A stretch of 32,785 nucleotides of DNA, taken from the NCBI GenBank assembly GCA_000434235.1, contig FR892005.1:105629-138413 (forward strand), written 5' to 3'. Source of the stretch: Alistipes sp. CAG:268 (GTDB lineage: Bacteria > Bacteroidota > Bacteroidia > Bacteroidales > Rikenellaceae). Of this stretch, positions 1-6,332 are shown piece by piece. The position numbers and the translations under genes are program-made. A model generated the notes under the pieces. The model ran no database searches and had not been told where the DNA came from. It was given only the letters and a program-made list of their open reading frames with translations. The stretch's first letter is position 1. Each line of letters starts with the position of its first letter.

Positions 1-807
1 CGCTGCCCCCGTCTGCGCCGGGAGCGTGGCGGTCTGTTTATATTCGGTGCGCACCTGCCGCTCCTGTTGTTTGAGCTGCTCGACAGCCTTCCGCTTCTGC
101 TCTTCGAGGCGGAGCAGTGCGTCGATGTTCTCCTGCAGATCCTGTTGCTGGGCAATGGCCTGCCGGTAGAACTCCTGCGTGGTGACGTGGCGCGCCTCCG
201 AGCCGTTGATACCGCGCTCCAGTCCGTATTTGGACATCGCCGCGGCATAGCTGTCCTGATACTGCTTGAGGCGGACGCGCGACATGACATCGTCGGCGCA
301 GAGACGGGGACGTACCGCGGATTTCGGGCGGTAGCGCCGCTTGCTCGGGGATTCTGGCGCGGCGGTGCGGGCCTTGCGGCGCTCGCCCGTGACGATGGGC
401 ACCACGGCGGCGTGGATATGCGGGGTCGATTCGTCGCGATGCACGACGGCCGAGACGACATTCTCCGCCCCGAAGGTTTCGCGCAGCCAGGCGAGGTTGT
501 CGGCGCACCACTCCGGAAGCCGCCCCTCCTCCTCGATGCGCTTCATCGCGTCGTGCGAACCGGTCAGCATGACGCGGATCACCCGCACCTGGTTCGTTCC
601 GATCTTGCGCGTGAGGCCGGCGTGTTCGAGCCGGTAGTTGATCGCCTCCGTGCGGTCGGCCACCTCCTCGGGGAACTCGATGAGCTCCTCGTTAAGGCAG
701 GTGCGTTCGGGTGAGGCGTTGGTGGGTATTTTCGTGCGGGCGATGTGGGCGGTCATGGCCGCCTCGTTGCCCGGGGCTTTGTCAAGATGCAGGACGGCAT
801 ATCCCAT
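1..807 (-). CDS. MobV/Pre-type relaxase, C-terminus cut by window edge
   Basis: The frame is open from an ATG at 807 to the window edge, giving the first 269 residues. Residues 123-132 read HRDESTPHIH, the metal-binding HxDE..PHxH motif of MobV (Mob_Pre) relaxases. The N-terminus also follows that family: H21 sits where pMV158 MobM has its catalytic His22, with N39-E40-E41 nearby. The protein would nick the plasmid-like circular form at oriT and lead single-strand transfer. After about residue 215 the sequence becomes glutamine- and glutamate-rich and probably forms a coiled coil. The gene reads away from the inverted repeats at 911-996, which fits an oriT next to its relaxase. Family assignment is secure; the C-terminal length is unknown. 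Confidence 0.92.
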   Translation of the reverse strand, partial: MGYAVLHLDKAPGNEAAMTAHIARTKIPTNASPERTCLNEELIEFPEEVADRTEAINYRLEHAGLTRKIGTNQVRVIRVMLTGSHDAMKRIEEEGRLPEWCADNLAWLRETFGAENVVSAVVHRDESTPHIHAAVVPIVTGERRKARTAAPESPSKRRYRPKSAVRPRLCADDVMSRVRLKQYQDSYAAAMSKYGLERGINGSEARHVTTQEFYRQAIAQQQDLQENIDALLRLEEQKRKAVEQLKQQERQVRTEYKQTATLPAQTGAA

Positions 808-910
808 GGTACGGTCGTTTTTCGGAGGGTTGTGTGGTTGAAGAGGGGACCGCCTCGGCGGTCGGCGTGCGCAGCACGACAGGGGGTGTCCAGAGGGGCT
901 TGACCCTTTG

Positions 911-996
911 GCCTATTGGGGCTTTTTCAGCGTCGGCGGGCCGATGCGTCGGAAAAAGCCCTAATAGGCTATGGCTTTTTCCTCGGGGGAAAAGCC
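911..996. repeat. Inverted repeats, probable origin of transfer (oriT)
   Basis: An 18-base arm GCCTATTGGGGCTTTTTC at 911-928 is matched by its reverse complement at 952-969 with one mismatch. The 23-base interior has a smaller TCGG/CCGA stem. A second hairpin follows at 973-996 (GGCTTTTTCC, loop TCGG, GGGAAAAGCC), with arms that reuse the GGCTTTTTC core. The 245-base gap holding these repeats lies directly upstream of the relaxase start, where oriT normally lies in MobV systems. The nick site is not identified. The second hairpin could instead act as a terminator for one of the flanking genes. Confidence 0.65.
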
Positions 997-1052
997 GCGG
1001 GCGCGAAGCGGCCGATGGGTGGGCGACGGTTCCGGCGTCATTCCGGGTGACG

Positions 1053-1937
1053 TTACAACTTGCGGCCGCGACGACGTGGCGTGCGGGAAACCTTCGCGGA
1101 CAATCGGAGCGATTCGTTCAGATCCTTGTGGGCTCGGTAGCTCTCCGCCCGGTCGATGACGGTCGCATCGGGCAGGGCGCTGCGCAGTCGTTCGAGAGTG
1201 AGGCGTCCCGCCTCGTCGTTGTCGAGGAAGGCGTGGATCGTCGTGTGGCGTGCGAGAAACGGAAGGGCGCGGGGAAGGTTCACCACGGAGTTGAGCACGG
1301 CGGTGTCGACGATTGGCTCCGGCTTGTGTTGCAGTGTCAGGTAGGAGAGCAGATCGAAGAAACCCTCGAAGAGCAGCGCCGTGTCGCCGTGTCGGTCGAA
1401 GGTCGTGATGGATTTCGGGGCGCTGCTCCCCTTGAATTGCGGGCTGCGCAGCTCCCAGCCTCCGGCATCGTTGCGGAAGCCGATGGCGAAGAAGCGCCGC
1501 TCGCCAACGGCGTAGTGAACCTCGCGGCACAGCGCTCCGGCCACGGCGGGGTCGATGCCGCGCTCGCGCAGATAACCGATCAGCGCCGGGTGGCGAATCT
1601 CCCCGACGCCGAGAATCCGCAGCGGAGAGTCTTCGCGCGGCGAGGCGGTCGGGAGGGGCAGGAAGGGAACTTCGTCTGCGGCCCCTTTGCGCAGGCGTCG
1701 GATGGCTTCTGCCATGCCGCACCCTTCGAGGCGCATGACCAGCTGGAGGAGCGTGCCCCCTTCGCCCAGTCCGAAGTCGTACCAGAGCCCCTTGTCGTAG
1801 CGGACGCTGAAACTGGGGGTGCGCTCCTCGCGCAGCGGCGAGAGGAACATGCCGTGGGTGGCGGTTTCGCGGTGGGGGTGCAGCCCCCGGCGGAGGAGAT
1901 ACTCCCGGATGCCGGTGCAATCAGAGGACGTCTTCAT
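1053..1937 (-). CDS. Toprim-domain primase-like protein
   Basis: A 294-residue protein in two parts. Residues 1-85 resemble the DnaG CHC2 zinc-finger fold as found in Bacteroidetes mobile elements (SPLREERTPSF at 33-43, LWYDFGLGEGG at 51-61), but the zinc cysteines are missing. Residues 185-265 form a toprim domain with the conserved glutamate at E191 (LFEGFFDLL) and the D239-N-D241 pair (FLDNDEAG). It probably primes replication of the excised circle or of the transferred strand. The frame is open upstream to 2258, but the ATG at 1937 is chosen because it begins 2 bases after the stop of the upstream helix-turn-helix gene and starts the conserved domain. The two genes are almost certainly one transcript. 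Confidence 0.88.
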   Translation of the reverse strand: MKTSSDCTGIREYLLRRGLHPHRETATHGMFLSPLREERTPSFSVRYDKGLWYDFGLGEGGTLLQLVMRLEGCGMAEAIRRLRKGAADEVPFLPLPTASPREDSPLRILGVGEIRHPALIGYLRERGIDPAVAGALCREVHYAVGERRFFAIGFRNDAGGWELRSPQFKGSSAPKSITTFDRHGDTALLFEGFFDLLSYLTLQHKPEPIVDTAVLNSVVNLPRALPFLARHTTIHAFLDNDEAGRLTLERLRSALPDATVIDRAESYRAHKDLNESLRLSAKVSRTPRRRGRKL

Positions 1938-1939
1938 GG

Positions 1940-2230
1940 CTATCGGCTTTTGATGGGGACAATCCGGTGCAGTGCCGCCTCGACGTCGCTGTCGCGGAAG
2001 AGCACGCGCCCGCCGATCTTGTGGGCGCGGATCCGGCCGCGGTTCACCCAGTCGTTGAGCGTCACGAGCGAGATGCGCAGGCGGCGGGCCGTCTCGCGGC
2101 GGGTCAGATAGTTTGGTGTCTCGGCGGAGGGTTCGGGGTGGAGCTGCCGCAACTCGTCGCGCAGCGATTCGCGAATCATCTCCGAGAGCTGATCGGCGGT
2201 CATACCGCTCAGAAAGATTTCCTTGGTCAT
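1940..2230 (-). CDS. Helix-turn-helix protein, excisionase-like (HTH_17)
   Basis: A 96-residue protein with a MerR/excisionase-type winged helix-turn-helix at about residues 40-90 (YLTRRETARRLRISLVTLND, then GRIRAHKIGGRVLFRDSDVEAAL). Small proteins like this in Bacteroidetes elements act as recombination directionality factors or as regulators of the mobilization genes. It begins the two-gene unit with the primase. A loose match to the Bacteroidetes -7 box (TTTCTTTG on the minus strand, 2263-2256) lies 26 bases upstream, and the repeat cluster at 2311-2394 lies just beyond. That layout makes an operator bound by this protein plausible, but this is inference. Confidence 0.85.
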   Translation of the reverse strand: MTKEIFLSGMTADQLSEMIRESLRDELRQLHPEPSAETPNYLTRRETARRLRISLVTLNDWVNRGRIRAHKIGGRVLFRDSDVEAALHRIVPIKSR

Positions 2231-2310
2231 AACGATTCGAATTTGGTTGATGACGCAAAGAAAGGCTTCCCGAACCCCTCCCGAAAACGGCGAATGGCGT
2301 TACAAATCAG

Positions 2311-2394
2311 CGCCAACCGATGCCAACCGGTGCCACACCGAAGACACTCTGCCGCCCGTTTCCGGACTTTGGCATTCGTTTGCCTGGGTTGGCA
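2311..2394. repeat. Iteron-like cluster of 10-base motifs
   Basis: Three head-to-tail copies of a 10-base motif occur at 2311-2320 (CGCCAACCGA), 2321-2330 (TGCCAACCGG) and 2331-2340 (TGCCACACCG). Two looser inverted copies ending in TTGGCA follow at 2365-2374 and 2385-2394, exactly 20 bases apart. The spacing is one or two helical turns, so all five would lie on one face of the DNA. The cluster sits between the two helix-turn-helix genes, upstream of the excisionase-like one. Candidate roles are an operator, an excision-complex site or a replication origin of the excised form. Confidence 0.55.
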
Positions 2395-2423
2395 CTGCCG
2401 TGTAATCGGATTCTGCTCGGGAC

Positions 2424-2455
2424 AAAAAAACGAGGGCGGCGGGTACCGTCCTCGT
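2424..2455 (-). terminator. Rho-independent terminator after the second HTH gene
   Basis: Read on the minus strand, the stem ACGAGG/CCTCGT (2455-2450 and 2435-2430) encloses a GC-rich loop and is followed by a run of seven T (2430-2424). It lies 20 bases past the stop of the gene ending at 2476. Confidence 0.75.
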
Positions 2456-2475
2456 TGGTGATGTGGTTTTTGAGC

Positions 2476-2880
2476 CTATCGGAACCGTTTCAATACCTCC
2501 CGAACGGCATTGGCCGCAAAGAGGGTGTCGCCGCCGGCCGAGATCTGAACGCGGCACGGCTCCAGCCATCCGTTCGTGATCCACCGGTCGAGCGTCGGAC
2601 GTGCGACGCCCAGCGCCTCGGCCAGCTCCTTTTTGTTGAAGAGCCGGCTGCCGTTTGCCATCAGATAGCGCTCGCCCTTGTGCACGCCCAGCCAGTAGTC
2701 GAAGCGGCGCAGGATTGCGTCGGCATCCTTCAGCTTCGGCTCATACCGTTCGTAAGCCCAGATGTGCAGGCTCGACGGATCGAACCCGGTAAACTCCGGC
2801 CGCTGGTGCAACTCCCGGACGAGCGTCTCGAAGCACTCCAGCTCGGAGGCACGGATCGTTATTTTTCGACGGCGCGGCAT
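2476..2880 (-). CDS. Helix-turn-helix protein of a mobile element
   Basis: A 134-residue protein. The N-terminal half (basic MPRRRKITIRASELECFE start, then an alpha-helical region with many charged residues) has no motif I recognise. The C-terminal part, about residues 80-134, is an excisionase-like helix-turn-helix (FNKKELAEALGVARPTLDRW followed by a wing and AANAVREVL). Proteins of this size often stand beside an HTH_17 partner and the integrase in Bacteroidetes mobilizable elements. It has its own terminator at 2424-2455 and an inverted-repeat region upstream (2937-3006), so it is probably transcribed alone. Function as a second directionality factor or as a repressor is inference. Confidence 0.8.
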   Translation of the reverse strand: MPRRRKITIRASELECFETLVRELHQRPEFTGFDPSSLHIWAYERYEPKLKDADAILRRFDYWLGVHKGERYLMANGSRLFNKKELAEALGVARPTLDRWITNGWLEPCRVQISAGGDTLFAANAVREVLKRFR

Positions 2881-2936
2881 GGTTCTGATGGTCGGTTAGT
2901 GCTTGAAAAGCGTTTGATTTTTTCTTCCTCGGTCGA

Positions 2937-3006
2937 ATTTAAGTGCTTTTAATGTGTTGTTTATGAACATAAAGCGGTTTCTGTAGCTTTTGAAAAGCAC
3001 TTAAAT
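2937..3006. repeat. 14-base inverted repeat, possible operator
   Basis: ATTTAAGTGCTTTT at 2937-2950 is perfectly repeated in inverse at 2993-3006 (AAAAGCACTTAAAT), 42 bases apart. A partial third copy (AGTGCTTGAAAAGC) lies at 2899-2912, closer to the start of the helix-turn-helix gene. The region is AT-rich and fills the gap between the ATPase stop and that gene's start, so a binding site for the encoded protein is likely. The arms lack the GC core of a normal terminator. Confidence 0.5.
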
Positions 3007-3015
3007 ATTCCGTAA

Positions 3016-4341
3016 TTACATATCTTCCAGCGTCAGGCAGCGCTGCTCGATCTCATATTTCGGCAGCACCTTCTCCTTGAGGTGCTGCACCTTCTCGGCA
3101 AAGGCTTCGGGCTTGAACTCCTTGCGCTGGCGCTTGACCTCGACGGCCACGGCCTTGTTCTTCTCCAGCCGCAGGGCGACGATGTCAATCTCGTATTGCT
3201 CCTTGCCCCGCTTGGCCTCCCAGTAGGAGCCCAGGTCACGGTATTCGTGGCTTTCGATGAACTGCTGCTTGAAGTAGGTTTCAAGCGTTCGGCCCGAGTA
3301 GGTCGTGTAGTCGGCCGCAATTATCTTCTCCAGCACCTCGAATTGGTTCATCTCAACCAGCGTCCGGTTGCCTTCGAAGTAGCGGAACCAGAAGCGGAGG
3401 AAGAGGTCGGCAATCTCGTAGCGCACGGTCTGCGTTCCCTCTTTCGAGAGGATGGGACGCATCTTTTTCGTGATTCCATAGGTCTCTTCCAGCTTTTTCA
3501 ACTGCCCGCCGATACTTTTCTCGCCCAGCGCCGCAGCAATCTCCGACTGGGTGTTGATGCCGTTCGAGATGGCGTCGAGAATCGAGAAGTAGGTGCCGTA
3601 CTGTTTGCCGAACTCGTCGATCAACAGCGTTTTGCCCTCGTCCTTGAAGGGCGAATCGGGGTCGCATACCGCATGGATGATCTTTTTGACCGACAGGGCC
3701 TTTGCATCCACCAGCAGCTCCACATACTTTGGGATGCCGCCCGTAACGGTATAGAGAGCCAGCAGGTCGTCGTTCGTGTAGCCGGGGGCGTGCTCCGCGA
3801 GGATCTGCTTCAGCACCGGCAGCGCAAACGGCGTGAGTTTCATGATGACATCCGCCCGTCCGAACAGCGGTTCGTGGTAGTTCTGGAAGATCTTGACCAT
3901 CAGCGAATAGATCGAGCCGCTGACGATGAAGTTCATATGGGTCTTTAGTCGGTATTGATCCCAGACGTTCTGCACGTCGCTGTAGACCGACGGGTTGATG
4001 TTGAAGAACTCCTGGAATTCATCCACAACCAGCGTGAATCGGCGGCTCTCTCCCTGCTGCATCAGGAAGGTGAAGACATCTTGAAAGCTCGTCATGGGCG
4101 GGACGAAGAGCCCCAGTTTCGCCGCAATCTCCTTGCAGTAGCTCGCGCAGAGCGATGCCTCGTTCTTGCGCCCGACGAAGAGGTAGACCAGCGGTTCGTC
4201 CTCCATGGCTCGGAGAATCAGCGACGTTTTACCGATCCGGCGGCGGCCCGTCAGAACGGTCAGTCGCGAATGGTCTTCGTATGACAAGGTACGGATTTCG
4301 CGCAGCTTGGCTGTTTCCGTCTCGCGGTTGTAGAATTTCAT
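3016..4341 (-). CDS. AAA ATPase with C-terminal DUF234/PD-(D/E)XK-like domain
   Basis: A 441-residue protein of the archaeal-type ATPase family (COG1672). The P-loop is at G32-RRRIG-K38-T39 and Walker B at LVVDE with D107-E108; a sensor-like VSGSIYSLM segment follows. A winged-helix region occupies roughly residues 235-300. The C-terminal domain contains EIDIVAL (D386) and VAVEVKR (E401, K403), the D...ExK pattern of PD-(D/E)XK nucleases as in DUF234. The cellular role of this family is poorly known; a DNA-related or defence function is inferred from the nuclease-like end. It has its own consensus promoter and sits between integrase and regulators, which suggests cargo rather than transfer machinery. 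Confidence 0.85.
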   Translation of the reverse strand: MKFYNRETETAKLREIRTLSYEDHSRLTVLTGRRRIGKTSLILRAMEDEPLVYLFVGRKNEASLCASYCKEIAAKLGLFVPPMTSFQDVFTFLMQQGESRRFTLVVDEFQEFFNINPSVYSDVQNVWDQYRLKTHMNFIVSGSIYSLMVKIFQNYHEPLFGRADVIMKLTPFALPVLKQILAEHAPGYTNDDLLALYTVTGGIPKYVELLVDAKALSVKKIIHAVCDPDSPFKDEGKTLLIDEFGKQYGTYFSILDAISNGINTQSEIAAALGEKSIGGQLKKLEETYGITKKMRPILSKEGTQTVRYEIADLFLRFWFRYFEGNRTLVEMNQFEVLEKIIAADYTTYSGRTLETYFKQQFIESHEYRDLGSYWEAKRGKEQYEIDIVALRLEKNKAVAVEVKRQRKEFKPEAFAEKVQHLKEKVLPKYEIEQRCLTLEDM

Positions 4342-4384
4342 GACGCGTGTTGTTTTGTTATGGCCGGAAATTTTACCGCCGTAA

Positions 4385-4416
4385 CAAAGTTAAAAAACAA
4401 ATGGCGAATCTCCAAA
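4385..4416 (-). promoter_or_regulatory. Consensus Bacteroidetes promoter for the ATPase
   Basis: On the minus strand TTTG (4416-4413), a 20-base spacer and TAACTTTG (4392-4385) match the Bacteroidetes -33 TTTG and -7 TAnnTTTG boxes at the proper spacing. The ATPase ATG at 4341 lies about 44 bases downstream. It is the best promoter match in the window. Confidence 0.7.
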
Positions 4417-4419
4417 TTT

Positions 4420-5733
4420 TCATTCACTTGCCTGCTTCCCGCTGAAATAGGGATGGCTCATCAGCTCCAGGGCGGTCTGCTCCTCGGTGATCTTGATGTA
4501 TTTCATGAACTCCCGTTCGGTCTTGTGGCCCGTGATCTTCATGATGGCGATGGTCGGGATCCCCGCCAGGTACATGTTCGTTGCGCCGCTGCGGCGTGCC
4601 GTGTGGGTCTTCACCAGCTCGCACTTCTCGACCAGCCGGCTCTTCTTTTCGCCATTCTCGATGTAGGAGACCTCGACCTTCTCCGTGATGCCCGCCTCGC
4701 GCGCAATCTCCTTGATGAGGTGGTTCACCTTCTGTTCGTAGGTCCTCGGCAGCCGGTTGTCGTACTTCTCCAGAATGGCCTGCAGCTCGGGCCGGACCGG
4801 AATGACGACGTGGTTGCCGGTCTTCTGCTGCTTGAGGTCGATGACCTGCTGTCCGTTCTCCAGCGTGCGGATGTTGCCTTCGTTGATGGTCGAGTAGTCG
4901 CTGAAGCGCTGCGCCGTGTAGCACCCCACCAGAAAGATGTCGCGGGCAACATCCTTGTGCCGATTTTTCGAGAGGTCGAGCGCGGCGATGGCCCGGATCT
5001 CCGACTCCGTGAGGTAGATGTTCTCCACGTCGGCCGTCAGCACGCGGAACTTGCGGCTCTCGATCGCCCCGTTGTCGTGCAGACCCTCCTCGCGGGCCGC
5101 ACGCATGATGATCTTCAGCTCCTTGACGTGGCGGCCGATCGTATTGACGGAGTAGTTCTTGGCGGTGAACCAGGCGACGAAGTCGTCGTAGAACTTCAGG
5201 TCGATGTCGGCAAAGTCGAACTGCTTGCGTTTGGCTTTGCAGTACTCGTCGAACTGCACGACGAACCCCTTGTAGTTCTTGATGGTCGAGGGGCCGTAGC
5301 GGAGTTTGTGGATGTTCAGCCGGGTGCCCTCCTCCATCTCGCGCGTGAAGCGGGCAATGTAGTCGCCAAGCGATTCGCGGCTGCGGACGCGGCGCCCGGT
5401 GGTGAGGCTGCGCGGGTGGTGGAAGCTGTAGATGATCTTCTCCAACCGCGTCTTCGTCATCGCGTGCTCGGGGTCCTTGGTAATCTCTCCGAGGATGTGG
5501 CTGCGCAGTTCGGAGAGATTCTTGGTCAGCTCGCGTCCCTGTTGCTCGGTGAAATCGTCGGTAAAGGTGAAGCGGCTCTTGACCGTCTGCTTTTTATCGT
5601 CCCAGGCGTCGGAGAGCACCAGATACTGGGTATCGGCATAGAACGAGGTGTGCCGATCGACGTTGAATCGGATGAGGACCTTGGTCAGAATTCCTTTGCG
5701 GGTTGTGCGGATGCGGTAGGAGAAAGTAGCCAT
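4420..5733 (-). CDS. Tyrosine recombinase (site-specific integrase)
   Basis: A 437-residue integrase of the long Bacteroidetes type. The N-terminus (to about 110) is an arm-binding domain, residues 140-240 a SAM-like core-binding domain (SLGDYIARFTREM onward), and the rest is the catalytic domain. The catalytic residues are all present: R276 (TAQRFSDY), H377-xx-R380 (THTARRSG), H403 (ITGHKTE) and the nucleophile Y412 (FMKYI). It should integrate and excise the element. The frame is open to 5826, but the ATG at 5733 is chosen because the residues before it are not family-like and a TAnnTTTG box lies 24-31 bases upstream of it. The gene is last before the element edge, as expected. Confidence 0.93.
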   Translation of the reverse strand: MATFSYRIRTTRKGILTKVLIRFNVDRHTSFYADTQYLVLSDAWDDKKQTVKSRFTFTDDFTEQQGRELTKNLSELRSHILGEITKDPEHAMTKTRLEKIIYSFHHPRSLTTGRRVRSRESLGDYIARFTREMEEGTRLNIHKLRYGPSTIKNYKGFVVQFDEYCKAKRKQFDFADIDLKFYDDFVAWFTAKNYSVNTIGRHVKELKIIMRAAREEGLHDNGAIESRKFRVLTADVENIYLTESEIRAIAALDLSKNRHKDVARDIFLVGCYTAQRFSDYSTINEGNIRTLENGQQVIDLKQQKTGNHVVIPVRPELQAILEKYDNRLPRTYEQKVNHLIKEIAREAGITEKVEVSYIENGEKKSRLVEKCELVKTHTARRSGATNMYLAGIPTIAIMKITGHKTEREFMKYIKITEEQTALELMSHPYFSGKQASE

Positions 5734-5756
5734 ACGGTTGGGTTTTATCTTCGGGA

Positions 5757-5764
5757 CAAAGATA
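5757..5764 (-). promoter_or_regulatory. -7 box for the integrase
   Basis: TATCTTTG on the minus strand fits TAnnTTTG and lies 24 bases upstream of the integrase start. No TTTG is seen at the -33 position; the tandem repeats at 5770-5791 occupy that place, so integrase or a partner protein may control this promoter. Confidence 0.5.
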
Positions 5765-5769
5765 GGAAA

Positions 5770-5791
5770 TTTGTACGGCATTTGTACGGCA
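5770..5791. repeat. Exact 11-base tandem repeat, likely integrase arm site
   Basis: TTTGTACGGCA occurs twice back to back at 5770-5780 and 5781-5791. It overlaps the expected -33 region of the integrase promoter and is close to the element edge. Direct repeats in this position are typical arm-type binding sites of tyrosine integrases, but the role is inferred from location only. Confidence 0.45.
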
Positions 5792-5926
5792 TCGGCCGAA
5801 TTTTCGAAAACTTCCAGACCTCGCAATTGATGAAAAACGGATTTAATATGTTGATATATAGATAAAATAAAATTAGAATCAGTAAAATTTGATTCAAATT
5901 TATGGCGTCCGCTTCAGACCTCACAG

Positions 5927-5962
5927 AAACCGCGTTGCAGATGTCTGCAACGCGGTTTTCGT
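5927..5962. terminator. Strong hairpin terminator near the element edge
   Basis: AAACCGCGTTGCAG (5927-5940) pairs perfectly with CTGCAACGCGGTTT (5945-5958) around the loop ATGT. T-rich sequence follows on the plus strand and A-rich arms allow use in both directions. No gene ends immediately upstream on the plus strand; it probably belonged to a gene now separated from it by the element, or it insulates the element. Confidence 0.7.
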
Positions 5963-6205
5963 TTTGTCTTATGGCAAGTTTCCTGATGTGCATAGCTCTT
6001 TGGCGTGTTTTGGATCGAGTCCGCCATTCCGTTTGCCGTGTCACAGGTTTGTTCTGCGTGGGTCCGCGTGTTGTTATTGCTCCCCTGTTGTGTGGCAACC
6101 CTCATGTTGTCGTTCGTTTTTGGGGAATGTCGGGCCCTGTCTGTTGTGAGTTGAATCATTTATGACAAATTGATTTACATCAATAATTTGATTGTAGGGG
6201 TTTTA
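5963..6205. other. Non-coding stretch, nothing convincing found
   Basis: Between the hairpin and the promoter of the thioredoxin-like gene there are only short open frames without recognisable protein sequence, in three overlapping frames and on both strands. No tRNA-like fold was found. I see nothing else I can support. Confidence 0.5.
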
Positions 6206-6213
6206 TAATTTTG
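6206..6213 (+). promoter_or_regulatory. -7 box for the thioredoxin-like gene
   Basis: TAATTTTG matches TAnnTTTG. The nearest upstream TTTG (6187-6190) is only 15 bases away, shorter than the usual spacer of about 19-21. Transcription from here would give a leader of roughly 110 bases. Confidence 0.4.
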
Positions 6214-6218
6214 TCTTT

Positions 6219-6271
6219 GTAAATTGTAAATGGGAGCCGGTAATGTTTCGCTCCCGGGATCGTCAATTTAC
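6219..6271 (+). promoter_or_regulatory. Nested inverted repeat in the leader of the thioredoxin-like gene
   Basis: Two stems are nested: GTAAATTG (6219-6226) with CAATTTAC (6264-6271), and inside it GGGAGC (6232-6237) with GCTCCC (6250-6255). The whole can fold near the start of the expected transcript. It does not match a riboswitch I know and lacks a T run, so it is more likely a protein site or an RNA stability element. Confidence 0.4.
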
Positions 6272-6332
6272 CAGCCATGCATGTGCCTTTGGCAGACGGT
6301 GGATGTATGTGTCGCATAAAAGAAAGAATAAA

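Larger units (their letters stand above)
1..5830 (-). mobile_element. Integrative mobilizable element, integrase-side part
   Basis: All genes here lie on the minus strand and together form a Bacteroidetes mobilizable-element set: tyrosine integrase, two helix-turn-helix proteins, toprim primase, oriT-like repeats and a MobV relaxase. No conjugation (Tra) genes are visible, so transfer would need a helper element. The right edge is inferred to lie between the integrase promoter (about 5764) and the hairpin terminator at 5927; I cannot see a duplicated att core because the other end is outside the window. The ATPase between the integrase and the helix-turn-helix genes looks like cargo. Confidence 0.8.

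Noticed and set aside
5827..5926. A tRNA end as attachment site
   Set aside because: The sequence GATTCAAATT resembles a T-loop, but no acceptor stem or CCA-end fold could be built around it.
5889..6165. Short plus-strand frames after the hairpin at 5927
   Set aside because: They start inside the hairpin, overlap in several frames and show no protein-like pattern.
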